Assembly: GCA_963976875.1 (NCBI GenBank) | Contig: CAXBML010000001.1 | Coordinates: 1-64,000, forward strand | Direction of reading: 5' to 3' | Source of the DNA: Berkiella_A sp963976875 | Lineage (GTDB): Bacteria > Pseudomonadota > Gammaproteobacteria > Berkiellales > Berkiellaceae | DNA length: 64,000 nucleotides | Part shown: positions 62,304-64,000 of the stretch, piece after piece | Layout of the letters: each line of letters opens with the position of its first letter | How positions within the stretch are numbered: position 1 is the stretch's first letter | Made by a program: the position numbers and the translations under genes | Notes under the pieces: generated by a model | What the model saw: the letters and a program-made list of their open reading frames with translations, nothing else | Databases searched by the model: none | What the model was told of the DNA's origin: nothing

Positions 62304-64000
62304 ATGGATTTAGAGCAAAAGCAAGAAATCGTTGATTTAGAACAAGCTCAATACGATGGTGAGCTTACTTTTAACCAAGATGAAGTTATCACGTTAGCTC
62401 AGCAAGAAGATCCAAGCGAGCTTTTAAATTTGGATCTTATTTCAAATCCTCCAATCTCCCTAAAAAATGAAGAGCAAAAAAGTACTGATGAAGCATTTTC
62501 AAATGGGCATGTTGGTTTAGTCCCAAAAATTTCTCTAGCAGATACGGGCAGTTTGACACAAGTTGACAGTGTCGCACGAGATTTAAGTATTTTGGCACCT
62601 GGACCTAAGCTTGCAGAGTCAACAGCATTAGATTTTACTTTGAATGTGGTGACTTTACCTGCTATCAGAGCGATTGATAATCAATATAATCTCAATAAAA
62701 TCGGTCATAAAGTTATTCATGAAATAACACATAATGTCGATTTTAACTTGATGCCAGAAGGATCTATCATTGATTCTAATAATTGGCTCGTTGATAATAC
62801 CAGTATCACTGTTTTGAACTCAGGACTGGGGCCAGATAAAGCAACCGTCATTAATTCTAATAATGTCAATAATGGTGAACAGAATCTACAAGCGCCCTGG
62901 AGCAAAGGGAATATTCAAAATGAAGTAACGGGTCATATACTGATTATCGCTGATAATGATATTGATAGTAATCATGATGGTTTAATTGATCATCCGCTCC
63001 CAGAAGGTGCTAATCCAAGTGGGATATTAACCTTCAAGTTTGATACACCAGCTTATGAGTTTGGTTGGGATATTTTTAATTTAGAGTATGGGCCAGAAGT
63101 TCAAGCGTCTGAGATTATTTTTTATGATAAACATGGCCGAAATACAACCGTGCCATTTGAATCTTTTTTAGAGCCTGATTCCCCATTTTACGATAGTACC
63201 ATTAGTTTAGGTTCGCATTCTGCCAATCGTATTAGTCCTATTAAAGTCGAAGATTTAGAGCTGTCTGAAATTATTAAGGTTAAGATGGTTGTTGCGGAAG
63301 AAGTCGGTGTGTCCCATTTTACATGGGAAGCACAGCAAACTGAGCTTAAGTCAAACCAAATACATGCTAATCTATTAGATAATGATGTGCTTTACGGACA
63401 AGTTGTCAACATTCAAAATATTCGTTTTTCCTTTGAGAGCGAAGCTGCAGCAAATCAGTATATTTCAGATAACCCTGCATTAAGTACTTCGCTCCATGGT
63501 TCGCAAGTTTGGATCCATTCTTTTAATCAAGACATTCCAACACCACTAGGCGGCAATCTCAAGATACAAGCTAACGGAGATTTTTTATATACGGTTTCTG
63601 ATGAGTATTCCAAAGGCGAGCAAAGTGAAATCTTTACCTATGAAATACAATCAGCCAATGGTCAAAGCTCTCAAGCAGACGTTATCATTAATTTGCATGA
63701 TAATGTACCCGTTGCCAATAATGTAGATAATTTTGCTCAAGCAGGCAATGGTGTCCACAATTATAATTTAATGTTGGTTTTAGATGTCTCCGGAAGTATG
63801 GGGGCAGAAATCTATAATCACACTCGATTAGAACTAGCTCAGGATGCCTTGATTCAGCTTATTGATAAATATGACCTAATTTCTGATAATTTAAATATTA
63901 CGGTTATGCCATTTGCATCAAATGAAGGCTTAGATGGTGCTTTTGGATACCGAGCCACCAGTATAGATGATGCCAAAGATTTCATTTTGCGTAAAAATGC
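62304..64000 (+). CDS. Giant adhesin with VWA domain, N-terminal part (3' truncated by window)
   Basis: An uninterrupted frame from ATG 62304 to the window end (565 codons so far). The N-terminus is Glu/Gln-rich with no Sec signal, as in type I secreted giant adhesins. The next ~400 residues are beta-rich, with a DNDIDSNHDGLIDHP calcium-loop-like segment and two cadherin-like units ending in VTIN/VIINL-type strands. At ~residue 490 a von Willebrand A domain starts: NLMLVLDVSGSMGAEI gives the DxSxS metal (MIDAS) motif, and ITVMPFASNEG follows. VWA domains bind ligands through a metal ion. It has the same module style as the adhesins at 1-9.1 kb. Probably surface exposed; the repeats and secretion signal lie beyond the window. 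Confidence 0.82.
   Translation, partial: MDLEQKQEIVDLEQAQYDGELTFNQDEVITLAQQEDPSELLNLDLISNPPISLKNEEQKSTDEAFSNGHVGLVPKISLADTGSLTQVDSVARDLSILAPGPKLAESTALDFTLNVVTLPAIRAIDNQYNLNKIGHKVIHEITHNVDFNLMPEGSIIDSNNWLVDNTSITVLNSGLGPDKATVINSNNVNNGEQNLQAPWSKGNIQNEVTGHILIIADNDIDSNHDGLIDHPLPEGANPSGILTFKFDTPAYEFGWDIFNLEYGPEVQASEIIFYDKHGRNTTVPFESFLEPDSPFYDSTISLGSHSANRISPIKVEDLELSEIIKVKMVVAEEVGVSHFTWEAQQTELKSNQIHANLLDNDVLYGQVVNIQNIRFSFESEAAANQYISDNPALSTSLHGSQVWIHSFNQDIPTPLGGNLKIQANGDFLYTVSDEYSKGEQSEIFTYEIQSANGQSSQADVIINLHDNVPVANNVDNFAQAGNGVHNYNLMLVLDVSGSMGAEIYNHTRLELAQDALIQLIDKYDLISDNLNITVMPFASNEGLDGAFGYRATSIDDAKDFILRKN

Overview
This window is a 64 kb stretch of a gammaproteobacterial chromosome with moderately AT-rich DNA. 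The housekeeping clusters are in typical gammaproteobacterial order: yceD-rpmF-plsX-fabH-fabD-fabG-acpP-fabF-pabC-mltG-tmk-holB-pilZ-tatD, msbA-lpxK-ycaR, divergent rne/rluC, and mfd-csiV. Between them sit genes that look like host-directed proteins: a RhoGAP-like domain, an F-box, ankyrin repeats, leucine-rich repeats and a eukaryotic-style thiol dioxygenase. That mixture, plus one LolC/E-type gene paired with lolD, suggests a host-associated member of the Legionellales (Legionella/Coxiella/Berkiella-like). The lineage is an inference; no rRNA gene or secretion-system gene is present to settle it.

Layout. 1-10.1 kb: the 3' end of a giant repeat adhesin with a beta-helix insert, a RhoGAP-like protein, a second VCBS/cadherin-like repeat protein and an LRR protein. 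10.1-17 kb (minus): a short-chain fatty acid transporter, csiV, mfd and a DAHP synthase. 17.2-26.8 kb (plus, with one minus gene): lolC/F-lolD, DUF2062, comEC, exbB-exbD, msbA, lpxK, ycaR and a low-molecular-weight phosphatase, mostly envelope biogenesis. 26.8-29.6 kb (minus): two unknown effector-like proteins and an ADO/PCO-type cupin dioxygenase. 29.7-35.7 kb: rne with a very long Asn/Gln/Arg repeat, rluC, sppA and maf. 35.8-47.2 kb (plus): the fatty acid synthesis cluster followed by tmk-holB-pilZ-tatD. 47.3-55.1 kb: an accessory island with an F-box protein, two unknown proteins, a RAYT-type transposase and a large ankyrin protein. 55.4-62.2 kb: a secreted flavoprotein, a probable holD, a small acidic protein, a DASS anion transporter, prfC and a PF10118 metal-dependent hydrolase. 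62.3 kb to the end: the start of another giant adhesin, containing a von Willebrand A domain.

How the parts fit. The lol, msbA/lpxK, exbBD and fab genes build and maintain the outer membrane. The adhesins at both ends are probably surface or secreted proteins exported by a type I system encoded elsewhere. The F-box, RhoGAP, ankyrin and LRR proteins have no signal peptides, so if they act in a host they would need a specialised secretion system such as type IVB (inference). Several of them end in short Lys/Arg clusters that resemble nuclear-localisation signals. Together with the RhoGAP-like fold and the F-box, this is the most notable content of the window.

No tRNA, rRNA or CRISPR array was seen. 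A REP-like palindromic element lies between fabG and acpP, and a RAYT transposase of the kind associated with such elements lies 11 kb away.
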